Below, in pieces: positions 9,490-18,164 of a stretch of DNA of 64,000 nt (the first letter of the stretch is position 1; each line of letters starts with the position of its first letter). A program made the translations under genes and the position numbers. This DNA comes from Pantoea coffeiphila (GTDB lineage Bacteria; Pseudomonadota; Gammaproteobacteria; Enterobacterales; Enterobacteriaceae): NCBI RefSeq assembly GCF_016909495.1, contig NZ_JAFBFW010000006.1, positions 248,001-312,000 on the forward strand. The letters are read 5' to 3'. The notes beneath the pieces were generated by a model that had not been told where the DNA came from, searched no databases, and saw nothing but the letters and a program-made list of their open reading frames with translations.

Positions 9490-9694
9490 ACACATTCAGG
9501 CAGCGATTGAATATGCATTGAGCCAGGGCTGGATTTGGGTTCCATCAGGTGATTCGGCACACTGCTTTTGCAAGTTGCGATGCGGTAACCCTGATATCCA
9601 GCACCGAGATCACCAAATGAGCGTATGGTCGACGCCAAAAAGTGCTGAAAATCACGCCAGGCAAATCAGGCGCAAAGTAGACCACTGCCCTTAA
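9470..9694 (+). CDS. Small conserved-looking protein upstream of an HTH protein; possible two-gene module
   Basis: From GTG 9470 it encodes 74 residues (KRHPNKHIQAAIEYALSQGW...; MSVWSTPKSAENHARQIRRKVDHC), preceded by AAGGAAG at some distance. The frame stays open upstream to a GTG at 9293, giving 133 residues. That upstream part (VVYQAWKEGQVFFYVSGNVLE) may be an extra domain or the in-frame remnant of another gene. The short core reads like a compact nucleic-acid-associated protein (HicA-like at a stretch). The next gene, 73 bases on, encodes an HTH-containing protein of a kind often seen in antitoxin or regulatory pairs. Function not known. Confidence 0.55.
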   Translation: MKRHPNKHIQAAIEYALSQGWIWVPSGDSAHCFCKLRCGNPDIQHRDHQMSVWSTPKSAENHARQIRRKVDHCP

Positions 9695-9767
9695 TTGTGG
9701 CCAGTAAAGGGAGAGAACCACCTCCTGTGTATTAAGAGCATTTCTGCACACTAAACGAAGAGGCATT

Positions 9768-10325
9768 ATGGCGCTTTATAACTTCACTCTGACGCTATCA
9801 GGCGTTACGTATGAAACCGAAGGACTGGAAGACGCGCTGTATGAAAGTGGCTGTGACGATGCGCTGATCTGCGCATATGGGAACTCTATCTACGTTGAGT
9901 TTGACCGTGAAGCTGATTCCCTGGATGAAGCTATTGCATCAGCGGTTGAAAATATCGAATCAGCCGGAATCGGCGCTGTGGTTGCCTCTGTCGATTCTGC
10001 CCTGGTGGGGTTGAGCGATATCGCTGAAATCACACAAATGTCGCGACAGGCCATTGCGATGCTGAAAGATGGCACCCGCGGCAGCGGCGACTTCCCATGC
10101 CCTATCCAGCGTATCAAAGGTCAGTCCCCGCTTTGGGACTGGGCGGACGTGGCTGAATGGCTGTTGAAAAACGGCCGATTGAAAGAGGGCAGCGAGCTGG
10201 TTGTTAACGCTCGCGTATTAAGTAAATGGAATCTGGCGCTGAGGTCCAGCGCCTCAAAAGACTTTAAAGAAGTCGAATCCATCGCAGCATCACTGGTTGA
10301 GAGACGCCGAAGAACGGTCGCATAA
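9768..10325 (+). CDS. HTH-containing DNA-binding protein, partner of the small gene upstream
   Basis: 185 residues; ATG 9768 has AAGAGG nearby. The N-terminal half (about 1-75) is an acidic alpha/beta domain (YNFTLTLSGVTYETEGLEDALYESGCDDALI). The middle carries a helix-turn-helix-like segment (VGLSDIAEITQMSRQAIAMLKDG) followed by PCPIQRIKGQSPLWDWADVAEWL, reminiscent of excisionase/MerR-like wing regions that recognise DNA. The basic tail ends RRRRTVA. It could be a regulator or the antitoxin-like half of a pair with the 9470 gene. No other information in the sequence fixes its role. Confidence 0.7.
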   Translation: MALYNFTLTLSGVTYETEGLEDALYESGCDDALICAYGNSIYVEFDREADSLDEAIASAVENIESAGIGAVVASVDSALVGLSDIAEITQMSRQAIAMLKDGTRGSGDFPCPIQRIKGQSPLWDWADVAEWLLKNGRLKEGSELVVNARVLSKWNLALRSSASKDFKEVESIAASLVERRRRTVA

Positions 10326-10389
10326 CTTCCTTCATCTTACTCATCAACGATCCTGCTATTGGCACTCCCACATCGTTCCCTCTCGTACG

Positions 10390-10689
10390 TCAGATCCTGA
10401 TCGGCCGACGAGTAAGAATTTTGACGAAGGCACCGACCAAAAGCGCGGAATAGTAAAGGGGGACAAAAATTAACCCCAGGGCAATCAGCATCGCACCCGC
10501 GGACAGTAATAACGCGACGGTGCTGTCCGGGGACTGTAAGGCCAGCAGCCCTTTTTCAATGCCCGTCAGAAATGCCAGCCCCTGAAGCCGGGCGTAAAGC
10601 CATGACGTGCCGACCAGAACGGTACCTATCCAGAAGCTTATCCAGCAAAGCGCTGAAGTAAAACTGACCGCTGTTTGTCGCATTAACAT
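10390..10689 (-). CDS. Small hypothetical inner-membrane protein
   Basis: 99 residues with three hydrophobic segments (about 9-30, 55-72 and 74-92) and a basic C-terminus (KILTRRPIRI). A purine-rich GGGAGGGAGAGG precedes tandem starts at 10689 and 10683. It lies 24 bases downstream of the MocR gene on the same strand and may be co-transcribed with it. No family recognised. Confidence 0.6.
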   Translation of the reverse strand: MLMRQTAVSFTSALCWISFWIGTVLVGTSWLYARLQGLAFLTGIEKGLLALQSPDSTVALLLSAGAMLIALGLIFVPLYYSALLVGAFVKILTRRPIRI

Positions 10690-10713
10690 CCTCTCCCTCC
10701 CTTTTTAGCTATT

Positions 10714-12114
10714 TTACAACAGGATGCTGTGATAGTGCTCCGGATACTGCAACACGTGAGAAATCGTCTGGAGATTTTCTGCGCACAGTTCCCGCGACCA
10801 CGCGCCGCCCAGGCAGATGCGCAATGCGTCGGGGGGATTATTATCGGTGCAGAACGCCGCGCTGGAAACGGCGCTGACGCCGAGTTCGCGCAGCTTCACG
10901 GCCACTTCTGCCGGATTCCAGTTATGGTGGCGCGGCAGCAGCAGCCAGAGGTGAAACCCCTGCTTAGAGGCGCGCACGGTGAACGGCTGCAAAATATCCG
11001 CCGCCAGCTTCTGGCGGATGCCGGCTTCCACTCGAATCGAGTCCAGCACGCGGTCGGCGGTGCCATCCTGAATCCACTGCGCGACCAGGCCATTGGTTAT
11101 CGGGCTGGCCATCACATTCAGTGCGCGCAGCGCCCCGGCCAGCAGCTCCGTATTGCGTCTGCCCGGTCCCTTAACGAACGCGGTGCGTAAGCCGGGACCG
11201 AAGCATTTCGACATGCCGGTAATATACCAGGTCAGCTGCGGTATCAGCTCACTGAAACTCGTAATGTGCTCCGTTGCCAGCGCGGCATAGGCTTCATCTT
11301 CAATCACCGGAATGCTGTAGCGTTCGGCGACGTCGGCCAGGGCTTCGCGTCGGCGCAGGGGAATGGTCAGCGTGGTGGGGTTCTGTAGCGTCGGGTTGAC
11401 GTAGAGCGCGCCGATATTTCCCGTCTGGCACTGATGCTCAAACGCACGCGGCAGCGGGCCGTCTTCATCACAGGGCAGCGACTGGAGTGGAATGTTCAGC
11501 TGGCTGGCAATGGCTTTCAGACCGGGATAAATCAGCGAGGCAACCGCCACACTGCCGCCCCGGCGGCACAGCAGAGTCAATAACCCCACCAGCGCACTGT
11601 GGATGCCGGGCGTAATCAGCACCTCCTCAACGCTGACCGGCGGCAGCTGCTTTTCCAGCCACACTTTAGCCATCACCTTATCGTCAGCCGTGCCGCCAAA
11701 ATCCTGATAGCGCAGCAGGTGGATAATGTCTTTCTGCGCGAACATGTTAACGGCCCCGTCGCGGATAGCCTGCGCCAGCTCTTCACCCGGCTCAATCGGC
11801 GAGTTCATGGTCATCTCATAACTGCTGCCGCCGGTGAGCGGTACGGCAGGCACCTTGCCGCGAATAAAACTGCCTAACCCCGGCCGGGAATCAATCAGCC
11901 CGCGTCGTTTTGCTTCGGCGTAGCCCCGGGTCACGGTGGTGTAGTTAAGCGACAGCGACACGGCCAGATCGCGAAGGGGCGGCAGCCGGTCGCGTGGCTG
12001 AAACTCCCCGCTGTTAATGCCGTCAGCAATGATATCGGCGATCAGCAGATAAGCCGGGCGCTGGGTCTGATGAGTGAGATGGGTGTTCCAGCTGCTGGAG
12101 AGTTTGGTCAGCAT
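10714..12114 (-). CDS. MocR-type regulator (GntR HTH fused to aminotransferase-like domain)
   Basis: 466 residues from MLTKLSSSWNTHLTHQ; the open frame runs 46 codons further up, but this is the normal start of the family. Residues about 15-85 form a GntR winged helix (RPAYLLIADIIADGINSGEFQPRDRLPPLRDLAVSLSLNYTTVTRGYAEAKRRGLI). The rest is a fold-type I aminotransferase domain (YVNPTLQNPTTLTIPLRRR; WYITGMSKCFGPGLRTAFV, with the PLP lysine in GMSK). MocR proteins sense PLP adducts and typically control an adjacent divergent operon. Here that is the Nit1C cluster, and TTGATTGCAT repeats lie between the two. Confidence 0.9.
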   Translation of the reverse strand: MLTKLSSSWNTHLTHQTQRPAYLLIADIIADGINSGEFQPRDRLPPLRDLAVSLSLNYTTVTRGYAEAKRRGLIDSRPGLGSFIRGKVPAVPLTGGSSYEMTMNSPIEPGEELAQAIRDGAVNMFAQKDIIHLLRYQDFGGTADDKVMAKVWLEKQLPPVSVEEVLITPGIHSALVGLLTLLCRRGGSVAVASLIYPGLKAIASQLNIPLQSLPCDEDGPLPRAFEHQCQTGNIGALYVNPTLQNPTTLTIPLRRREALADVAERYSIPVIEDEAYAALATEHITSFSELIPQLTWYITGMSKCFGPGLRTAFVKGPGRRNTELLAGALRALNVMASPITNGLVAQWIQDGTADRVLDSIRVEAGIRQKLAADILQPFTVRASKQGFHLWLLLPRHHNWNPAEVAVKLRELGVSAVSSAAFCTDNNPPDALRICLGGAWSRELCAENLQTISHVLQYPEHYHSILL

Positions 12115-12186
12115 CGTCGTCGCGCCTCGGGTCATAGCAAGACCCACACTATGCCGCCCGCCGTGACCCTCTGCAATCAAGTTTCC

Positions 12187-12368
12187 ATTGATTGCATCAT
12201 TGATTGCATGATGATTTTTGTTGTGTGCTTTTTTGGTGCAAAACAGCATCAAACCAGTGCATTTATGCCGTTATGACCCGCTGATATCCGGGCGAAAGTC
12301 AGGGGATTACGCCGGGTAAAAATTTTTTTGGCTCACAAAATAAGCAATTGATAGGAGCTTGATTGCAT
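12187..12368. promoter_or_regulatory. Candidate MocR operators: three copies of TTGATTGCAT
   Basis: TTGATTGCAT occurs at 12188-12197, 12200-12209 and 12359-12368, all in the same orientation. The first two are in tandem with a 12-base period and read ATTGATTGCAT in both; the third lies 159 bases further, 113 bases before the first Nit1C gene. Paired direct repeats are the usual target of MocR dimers. The spacing would allow looping or separate control of the two divergent promoters. No clear -35/-10 pair was assigned. Confidence 0.65.
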
Positions 12369-12480
12369 CGGGTGAAATCGCGGCTGGCACGTCCCTTGCT
12401 CCCGTTAATACAGCATCACCTGCGGATGCGCCAACATGGGGAGCCAGACTCCCCCAGACACTAAACGGGAGAAACGTGCT

Positions 12481-12963
12481 ATGCCAAAAGTCACATTACC
12501 AGCTCATGCCACCGGTGATTTCTTTGTCGATTACGAAGAGAAGGTGTTCGAGGATGTGAAAGCGGAACCGGGCCAGAAGGCGTTAGTCACCTTCCATACG
12601 GTGGCCTTTGAAGGATCGATTGGCTTCGTCAATATGCTGCAGGCCACCCGGCTACAGCGCAAAGGATTCGAAACCTCGATCCTGCTTTACGGCCCGGGCG
12701 TTTTACTGGGCGTGCAGCGCGGCTACCCGACCATCGGCGCGGAAGCGTTTCCCGGTCATCAGAACTATGCCAACCAGCTGAACAAATTCATGGCCGAGGG
12801 CGGCAAAGTGTATGCCTGTCGTTTTGCACTCCAGGCACTGTACGGCCACGGCGAGCCGTCGCTGCTGGAAGGCGTGCGCCCGATCAACCCGCTGGATGTG
12901 CTGGATCTTAAGCTGCTGCACGTGCGCGACAATGCACTGGTTATTGACACCTGGACCATGTAA
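12481..12963 (+). CDS. MSMEG_0572/Sll0783-family protein, first gene of Nit1C
   Basis: 160 residues from ATG 12481 with AAACGGGAGAAACG just upstream. The sequence ([76 protein letters not shown]) matches the Sll0783 group named after cyanobacterial and mycobacterial nitrogen-starvation-response proteins. It has a DsrE-like flavour, with no obvious catalytic residues. It opens an eight-gene run with gaps or overlaps below 30 bases. The biochemical role is unknown in the family; its constant presence marks the cluster. Confidence 0.88.
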   Translation: MPKVTLPAHATGDFFVDYEEKVFEDVKAEPGQKALVTFHTVAFEGSIGFVNMLQATRLQRKGFETSILLYGPGVLLGVQRGYPTIGAEAFPGHQNYANQLNKFMAEGGKVYACRFALQALYGHGEPSLLEGVRPINPLDVLDLKLLHVRDNALVIDTWTM

Positions 12964-12976
12964 GCGGAGGTGCAAG

Positions 12977-13957
12977 ATGGCTGGATCACGCATTATCCGC
13001 GCCGCTGCAGCTCAGATTGCTCCCGATCTTTACGAGGCCAGCAAAACGCTGGCCAAAGTACTCGAGGCAATCGACAAGGCCGCAGAACAGGGCGCTGAAA
13101 TCATCGTATTTCCTGAAACCTTTGTTCCCTATTACCCGTACTTTTCGTTTATCACTCCCGCGATGACCGCCGGTGCTGAACATCTGAAACTTTACGAGCA
13201 GGCGGTGGTGGTCCCCGGGCCGATTACGTATGCCGTCGGCGAACGCGCCCGCGTGCGCAAGATGGTGGTGGTGCTGGGGGTGAATGAACGCGATCGCGGC
13301 ACGCTGTACAACACGCAGCTGGTGTTTGATGCCAGCGGAGAGCTGGTGCTCAAACGCCGCAAAATCACGCCAACCTATCATGAGCGGATGATCTGGGGAC
13401 AGGGAGATGGTGCCGGGCTAAAAGTGGTTGAAACCGCCGTCGGCCGCGTGGGCGCGCTGGCCTGCTGGGAGCACTACAACCCGCTGGCGCGCTACAGCCT
13501 GATGACCCAGCACGAGGAGATCCACTGTAGCCAGTTCCCCGGTTCGCTGGTGGGGCCGATTTTCGCGGAGCAGATGGACGTTACCATCCGCCATCATGCG
13601 CTGGAGTCCGGCTGCTTTGTGATCAACGCCACCGGCTGGCTGACGGAGGCGCAGATCGGTGAGCTGACAGCCGATCCCGCCTTGCAGAAAGGGCTGCGCG
13701 GCGGGTGCAACACCGCGATTATCTCTCCGGAAGGCCGCCATCTGGTGCCGCCGCTGACGGAAGGGGAAGGTATCCTGGTGGCCGATCTGGATATGGCGCT
13801 GATCACCAAACGTAAGCGGATGATGGATTCCGTGGGTCACTACGCCCGCCCGGAGCTGCTGAGCCTGGTGCTGAATAATACGCCAGCGCGCTACGTGATC
13901 CCCCACAGCCCTGAGGCTGAACCAGAAGGAGCGCGCGATGCAGAACGCCCCACTTAA
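12977..13957 (+). CDS. Nit6803-family nitrilase
   Basis: 326 residues from ATG 12977 with GGAGGTG before it. The Glu-Lys-Cys triad is visible: Glu47 in [12 protein letters not shown], Lys129 in KRRKITPT and Cys163 in ACWEHYNPL. Nitrilases hydrolyse R-CN to the acid plus ammonia; the Nit6803 group is the one found in the conserved Nit1C clusters. In some pseudomonads this cluster has been genetically linked to growth on cyanide as nitrogen source (established knowledge, recalled). The end overlaps the radical SAM gene by 20 bases. The natural nitrile here is not known. Confidence 0.93.
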   Translation: MAGSRIIRAAAAQIAPDLYEASKTLAKVLEAIDKAAEQGAEIIVFPETFVPYYPYFSFITPAMTAGAEHLKLYEQAVVVPGPITYAVGERARVRKMVVVLGVNERDRGTLYNTQLVFDASGELVLKRRKITPTYHERMIWGQGDGAGLKVVETAVGRVGALACWEHYNPLARYSLMTQHEEIHCSQFPGSLVGPIFAEQMDVTIRHHALESGCFVINATGWLTEAQIGELTADPALQKGLRGGCNTAIISPEGRHLVPPLTEGEGILVADLDMALITKRKRMMDSVGHYARPELLSLVLNNTPARYVIPHSPEAEPEGARDAERPT

Positions 13958-15047
13958 TCGTCAGCAGCTGATCACCGAGCTTCTTACCCAGGGAGTACAG
14001 GTGATCAACCCGCAGCAGCAGCATGCGAGCCGCCACGGCGGGGCCGGGCCTTCCGATCACCAGGCGATGAATATTGACGGCGTGACGGTGATGGTGCCGG
14101 TCTACACCCATTCCGCGCACCGTTCACCGTGGCAGGTGAAGCATGAAGAGTCGGGGACAACCCGCCTGTATAACCAGAGCATTCCCGTGCGGGAGATCGG
14201 GATTACCCGCAAGCCGCGCTTCTATGAGCGGCAGACGGCGGAGGGGATCCCCTATTCGCAGATTGCCACCCTGCACGGCACCGACGTGCTGGCGACTACG
14301 GTACTCCAGACCTGTATTCGTTATGAAAATCGGGCCAAAGCCTGTCAGTTTTGCGCCATCGGCCAGTCCCTGGCGGCAGGGAGTACCATCGCCCGCAAGA
14401 CGCCCCAGCAGCTGGCCGAAGTGGCTAAAGCGGCGGTGGAATTAGACGGCGTTAAACATATGGTGATGACCACCGGCACGCCGTCGGGCAGCGACCGGGG
14501 CGCGCGCATCCTGGTGGAAAGCGCCGAAGCAATTAAAGCCGCCGTGAATCTGCCGCTACAGGGGCAGTGCGAACCGCCGGGCGATCCCCGCTGGTTTCAG
14601 CGCCTGAAGGATGCCGGTATCGATGCATTAGGCATGCACCTGGAGGCCGTTACGCCAGAAGTGCGTGCGCGCATTATGCCGGGCAAAGCGCAGGTCAGCG
14701 TCGATCAGTATCTGGTTGCCTTCGCCGATGCGGTGGCGGTATTCGGCCGTGGCCAGGTCAGTACCTATATCCTGGCGGGGCTGGGGGATACGCCGCAGGC
14801 CATTCTGACGCTGTCGGAGAAGCTGATTGCGCTGGGCGTTTATCCCTTCGTGGTGCCGTTCGTACCGATCAGCGGCACACCGCTGGAGCATCATGCCGCG
14901 CCGGACAGCGCCTTTATGACGTCCATTCTGCAACCGCTGGGACAGATGCTGAATCAGGCCAATCTTCGCTCCCGCGATATCAAAGCCGGCTGCGGCCGCT
15001 GCGGTGCCTGTTCGTCACTCTCCAGTTTTGAGCAGGCGATGGCCTGA
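13938..15047 (+). CDS. MSMEG_0568-family radical SAM protein of Nit1C
   Basis: 369 residues. Candidate cluster cysteines lie in [20 protein letters not shown], spaced C-x9-C-x2-C instead of the usual C-x3-C-x2-C. A later segment [30 protein letters not shown] resembles the barrel of biotin-synthase-like radical SAM enzymes. The C-terminus has CGRCGACSS, a second cysteine group that could hold an auxiliary Fe-S cluster. It overlaps the nitrilase gene and is followed 10 bases later by the acetyltransferase gene. The reaction is unknown. Conservation with the nitrilase suggests that it makes or modifies the nitrile precursor or product. Confidence 0.9.
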   Translation: MQNAPLNRQQLITELLTQGVQVINPQQQHASRHGGAGPSDHQAMNIDGVTVMVPVYTHSAHRSPWQVKHEESGTTRLYNQSIPVREIGITRKPRFYERQTAEGIPYSQIATLHGTDVLATTVLQTCIRYENRAKACQFCAIGQSLAAGSTIARKTPQQLAEVAKAAVELDGVKHMVMTTGTPSGSDRGARILVESAEAIKAAVNLPLQGQCEPPGDPRWFQRLKDAGIDALGMHLEAVTPEVRARIMPGKAQVSVDQYLVAFADAVAVFGRGQVSTYILAGLGDTPQAILTLSEKLIALGVYPFVVPFVPISGTPLEHHAAPDSAFMTSILQPLGQMLNQANLRSRDIKAGCGRCGACSSLSSFEQAMA

Positions 15048-15057
15048 AGGAGTACCG

Positions 15058-15618
15058 ATGAATCACTACGCCGGATACACCATAAAATGGGTCACGCTGC
15101 CGTGGGAACGGCAAAAAGCCTATGACCTGCGCCAGCGCGTCTTCTGCCAGGAACAACAGCTGTTCCAGGGCGACGATCGCGATGACATTGATAAGCACGC
15201 CCGTCTGCTGGTCGCGCTGGGCAGCGTCGGCGGCTGGCACGATGAGGTGGTGGGCACCGTACGTATTCATCAGCCGGAGCCGGGCATCTGGGTCGGTTCC
15301 CGACTGGCGGTGGACAGCCTGTACCGGCGTCAGGGGCAGCTCGGCCCGACCCTGATTCGGCTGGCGGTATGCAGCGCCCATGCGCTGGGCTGCACGGCGT
15401 TTTATGCCCAGGTTCAGCACCAGAACGAACCGCTGTTCAGACGTATGCACTGGCACACGCTGGACAGTTTCGACCTGCACGGCGTGCGGCATGTGCGTAT
15501 GCAGGCCGACCTTAATTTCTATCCTCCCTGCCACGATCCCCGCAGCGGGATGGTGATCGGCAGCGCCACGCGGCCGCGCGCTGCCTGGACCGCGGACTTC
15601 CTGACGGGGGCGGCATGA
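15058..15618 (+). CDS. MSMEG_0567/Sll0786-family GNAT acetyltransferase of Nit1C
   Basis: 186 residues from ATG 15058 (GAAGGAG upstream). It has the GNAT layout: AYDLRQRVFCQEQQLF near the N-terminus, VVGTVRIHQPEPGIWVGSRLAVDSLYRRQGQLGPTLIRLAVCSAHALGC for the acetyl-CoA-binding strand-loop-helix, then LFRRMHWHTLDSFDLHG. The usual R/Q-x2-G-x-G/A loop appears as RRQGQLG. It ends in an ATGA overlap with the PurM-like gene; in some other genomes these two are fused, which suggests that they act together. The acceptor is unknown. Confidence 0.88.
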   Translation: MNHYAGYTIKWVTLPWERQKAYDLRQRVFCQEQQLFQGDDRDDIDKHARLLVALGSVGGWHDEVVGTVRIHQPEPGIWVGSRLAVDSLYRRQGQLGPTLIRLAVCSAHALGCTAFYAQVQHQNEPLFRRMHWHTLDSFDLHGVRHVRMQADLNFYPPCHDPRSGMVIGSATRPRAAWTADFLTGAA

Positions 15619-16580
15619 TGGAAAACGAACTGACCGCGCTGATTTCCCGTCTGCATACTTTCAGCGGCCTGGCCCACAAGCAGGATATTCAGCTTATTGC
15701 GCAGCAGCTGCGTGAAGCGTGGCCTAACCCCTGCGCAAACGGCGATGACTGCGCGCTGATCCCCGACGGCGAGGGGTACAAGCTGCTGGCGATGGAGGGA
15801 TTTATCAATCGCTTCGTCGCGGAAGATCCGTGGTTCGCCGGCTGGTGTGGCGTGATGGTGAACCTGAGCGATATCGCTGCGATGGGCGGGCGGCCGCTGG
15901 CGGTCGTTAATGCTCTGTGGGACGACTCGCTGCCGCACGCCGGGCGGATCGTACAGGGAATGGCCGCCGCCTCCCGGGCTTATCAGGTTCCAATCGTCGG
16001 TGGGCATACCAACCTGCGTGGCGATCGGCCGCAGCTTGCGGTGGCGGTGCTGGGCGAAACGCGGCATCCGCTGAGCAGCTTTCTTGTACAGCCGGGGCAG
16101 GCACTGATGGTGGCGATCAATTTGCAGGGGCGCTGGCATCCACCGGGCCACAACTGGGATGCGGCGACGGAAGCTGACCCTGCCGCACTGCGGCACGCGC
16201 TGGCCTTACTGCCTGAACTGGCAGCGTCGGGCCGGGTCCATGCCGCGAAGGACATCAGCCAGGCCGGGCTGGCGGGCACGCTGGTCATGATGCTGGAAAG
16301 CGCTGGCGTCGGGGCTGAAATCAATCTGGCCGAGATCCCCATTCCGCAGCAGGTGGATCTTGAGCAGTGGCTGTGTGCTTTCCCCAGCTTTGGTTTCCTG
16401 CTGGCCGTGGAGCCGGAGCAGTGTTCAGCCGTACAGCAGCAGTTTAACAGCGGCGGGATTGCCTGCGCGCGGGTCGGCCATTTCACCGCTGACAAACAGC
16501 TGATGATGCAACTCGGGCAGCAGCGCGCCTGCTACTGGGATCTTGACCAACAGCCGTTAACCGGCATGAGCAATCACTAG
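15615..16580 (+). CDS. Sll0787-family AIR-synthase-like (PurM/ThiL-type) protein of Nit1C
   Basis: 321 residues (tandem ATG at 15615/15618). It shows the PurM/SelD/ThiL superfamily pattern: an acidic NGDDCALIPDGEGYKLLAMEGF loop, CGVMVNLSDIAAMGGRPLAVVNALW, GGHTNLRGDRPQLAVAVLG, and a C-terminal domain with AKDISQAGLAGTLVMMLESAGVGAEI. These proteins bind ATP and phosphorylate or cyclise small molecules. In this cluster the substrate is unknown. The overlap with the acetyltransferase gene points to a shared step. Confidence 0.88.
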   Translation: MMENELTALISRLHTFSGLAHKQDIQLIAQQLREAWPNPCANGDDCALIPDGEGYKLLAMEGFINRFVAEDPWFAGWCGVMVNLSDIAAMGGRPLAVVNALWDDSLPHAGRIVQGMAAASRAYQVPIVGGHTNLRGDRPQLAVAVLGETRHPLSSFLVQPGQALMVAINLQGRWHPPGHNWDAATEADPAALRHALALLPELAASGRVHAAKDISQAGLAGTLVMMLESAGVGAEINLAEIPIPQQVDLEQWLCAFPSFGFLLAVEPEQCSAVQQQFNSGGIACARVGHFTADKQLMMQLGQQRACYWDLDQQPLTGMSNH

Positions 16581-16593
16581 AAAGGAGCGAGCA

Positions 16594-16884
16594 ATGCCTG
16601 CAATGCACTTTGTCGTTTGCTGGCCGGACGGCAGCAAAGAAACCTGTTATTCCCCGTCTACGGCGATTGAGAAACACCTGTTGGTCAATCACCCCTACCG
16701 GCTGGATGAGTTTATCGCCACGACGGTCCGCGCGCTGGATGAAGCCAGCGAACGGGTGAAAGCAAAATTCGGTTATTTCTGCTCCAGTGCGATGGATCAG
16801 TCGGCGGCAATCAGGCTCAGGGCGCAGCAGTTCAGCCCGGAGCAGGTCGTCATTGTCGAAACTATTAAGCCTGTAACGGCCTGA
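16594..16884 (+). CDS. MSMEG_0570-family small protein of Nit1C
   Basis: 96 residues; GAAAGGAGCGAGCA precedes ATG 16594. The sequence (MHFVVCWPDGSKETCYSPSTAIEKHLLVNHPYRLDEFIATTVRALDEASERVKAKFGYFCSSAMDQ, given here in outline) is the MSMEG_0570 nitrogen-starvation-response type. It has no recognised catalytic motif but has conserved-looking cysteines near residues 9 and 18 and again in YFCSSAMDQ. Its role may be a carrier or chaperone in the pathway, but this is a guess. Confidence 0.85.
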   Translation: MPAMHFVVCWPDGSKETCYSPSTAIEKHLLVNHPYRLDEFIATTVRALDEASERVKAKFGYFCSSAMDQSAAIRLRAQQFSPEQVVIVETIKPVTA

Positions 16885-16901
16885 CAACAAGCGGACACCT
16901 T

Positions 16902-18164
16902 ATGAACAATCATTATCCTGTGGTCATTATTGGCGGCGGGCAGGCCGGGCTCGCCATGAGCTGGCATCTGACGCAAAGACACATTCGCCATATCGTACTT
17001 GAACGCCATCAGCTGGCCTGGGCGTGGCGTCATCAGCGCTGGGACAATTTCTGCCTGGTGACCCCTAACTGGCAGTGCAGACTGCCGGGATTCCCCTACG
17101 ACGGCAGCGATCCGAACGGGTTTATGCTGCGTGACGATATCGTGGCCTACATCGAACGCTATGCCCGCAGCTTTAACGCCCCGCTGCGTGAAGGGGTGAC
17201 GGTGGAACAGGTGACTCAGCGCGGTGAAGGATTCCAGCTGCGCACCTCCGCCGGGGAGTTTCTCGCCGACCGGGTGGTGGTGGCCGTGGGCAATTACCAC
17301 CGCCCGCGTTTCCCTGAGATTGCGGCACAGCTGCCGAAACACATTGCTCAGGTGCACTCCGCCGATTACAAATCCGCACGGCAGCTGCCGGAGGGAGAGG
17401 TGCTGGTGGTGGGGTCCGCGCAGTCGGGCGCACAGATCGCCGAAGATCTGCATCTTGACGGCCGCCGCGTGCATTTATGCGTCGGCAGCGCGCCCCGCGT
17501 GGCACGCTTCTATCGCGGAAAGGATGTGGTTGAGTGGCTGGAGCAGATGGGCCATTACCGTTTAACAGTGGATAACCATCCGCTGGGCGAAGACGCCCGC
17601 CGCAAAACCAACCACTACGTCACCGGGCGCGACGGCGGACGCGACATCGATCTGCGGGCCTTTGCCTTACAGGGCATGCAGCTTTACGGGCGGCTGCTTG
17701 GCTATCGCGAAGGCCAGCTGCTGACGGCCGACGATCTGCAACGCAATCTTGACGGCGCGGACGCCACCTCGCAGAAAATCAAAGACAGTATTGATGCCTG
17801 GATTGCCGAGCAGGGTATTGATGCCCCGGCGGAGGCGCGCTATCAGCCTCTGTGGCAGCCAGAGCCCGGGGCAAGACCGATAGACCTGCGCAATATCAGC
17901 GCCATTATCTGGGCCGTCGGTTTTCACACCGACTTCAGCTGGATTGATGCTCCCGCCTTTAACGCCAGCGGCTATCCGCGCCATACCCGCGGTGTGTCGG
18001 TGCACCCCGGGCTTTATTTCCTCGGTCTGCCGTGGCTGTGGACGTGGGGATCGGGCCGTTTTGAAGGGGTGGGCGAAGATGCCGAATGGCTGGCGAAACA
18101 TATTGCACATCACGCTGTGCGCGCGGAGCCTGCTGAAAATGACTATGTTAACGATGCACGATGA
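16902..18164 (+). CDS. MSMEG_0569-family flavin-dependent oxidoreductase of Nit1C
   Basis: 420 residues with an N-terminal FAD-binding VVIIGGGQAGLAMSWHLTQR and an NADPH-binding VLVVGSAQSGAQIAEDL (about residues 167-183), the layout of class B flavin monooxygenases. The C-terminus has AIIWAVGFHTDFSWI and YFLGLPWLWTWGSGRFEGVG. It lies 17 bases after the small gene and overlaps the synthetase gene. Such enzymes hydroxylate amines or oxidise aldoximes and imines, chemistry that would fit building or breaking a nitrile, but the substrate is not established. Confidence 0.9.
   Translation: MNNHYPVVIIGGGQAGLAMSWHLTQRHIRHIVLERHQLAWAWRHQRWDNFCLVTPNWQCRLPGFPYDGSDPNGFMLRDDIVAYIERYARSFNAPLREGVTVEQVTQRGEGFQLRTSAGEFLADRVVVAVGNYHRPRFPEIAAQLPKHIAQVHSADYKSARQLPEGEVLVVGSAQSGAQIAEDLHLDGRRVHLCVGSAPRVARFYRGKDVVEWLEQMGHYRLTVDNHPLGEDARRKTNHYVTGRDGGRDIDLRAFALQGMQLYGRLLGYREGQLLTADDLQRNLDGADATSQKIKDSIDAWIAEQGIDAPAEARYQPLWQPEPGARPIDLRNISAIIWAVGFHTDFSWIDAPAFNASGYPRHTRGVSVHPGLYFLGLPWLWTWGSGRFEGVGEDAEWLAKHIAHHAVRAEPAENDYVNDAR

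Noticed and set aside
9470..9694. Calling the small protein a HicA toxin
   Set aside because: Length and basic tail are suggestive, but the HicA GSH motif and strand pattern are absent.
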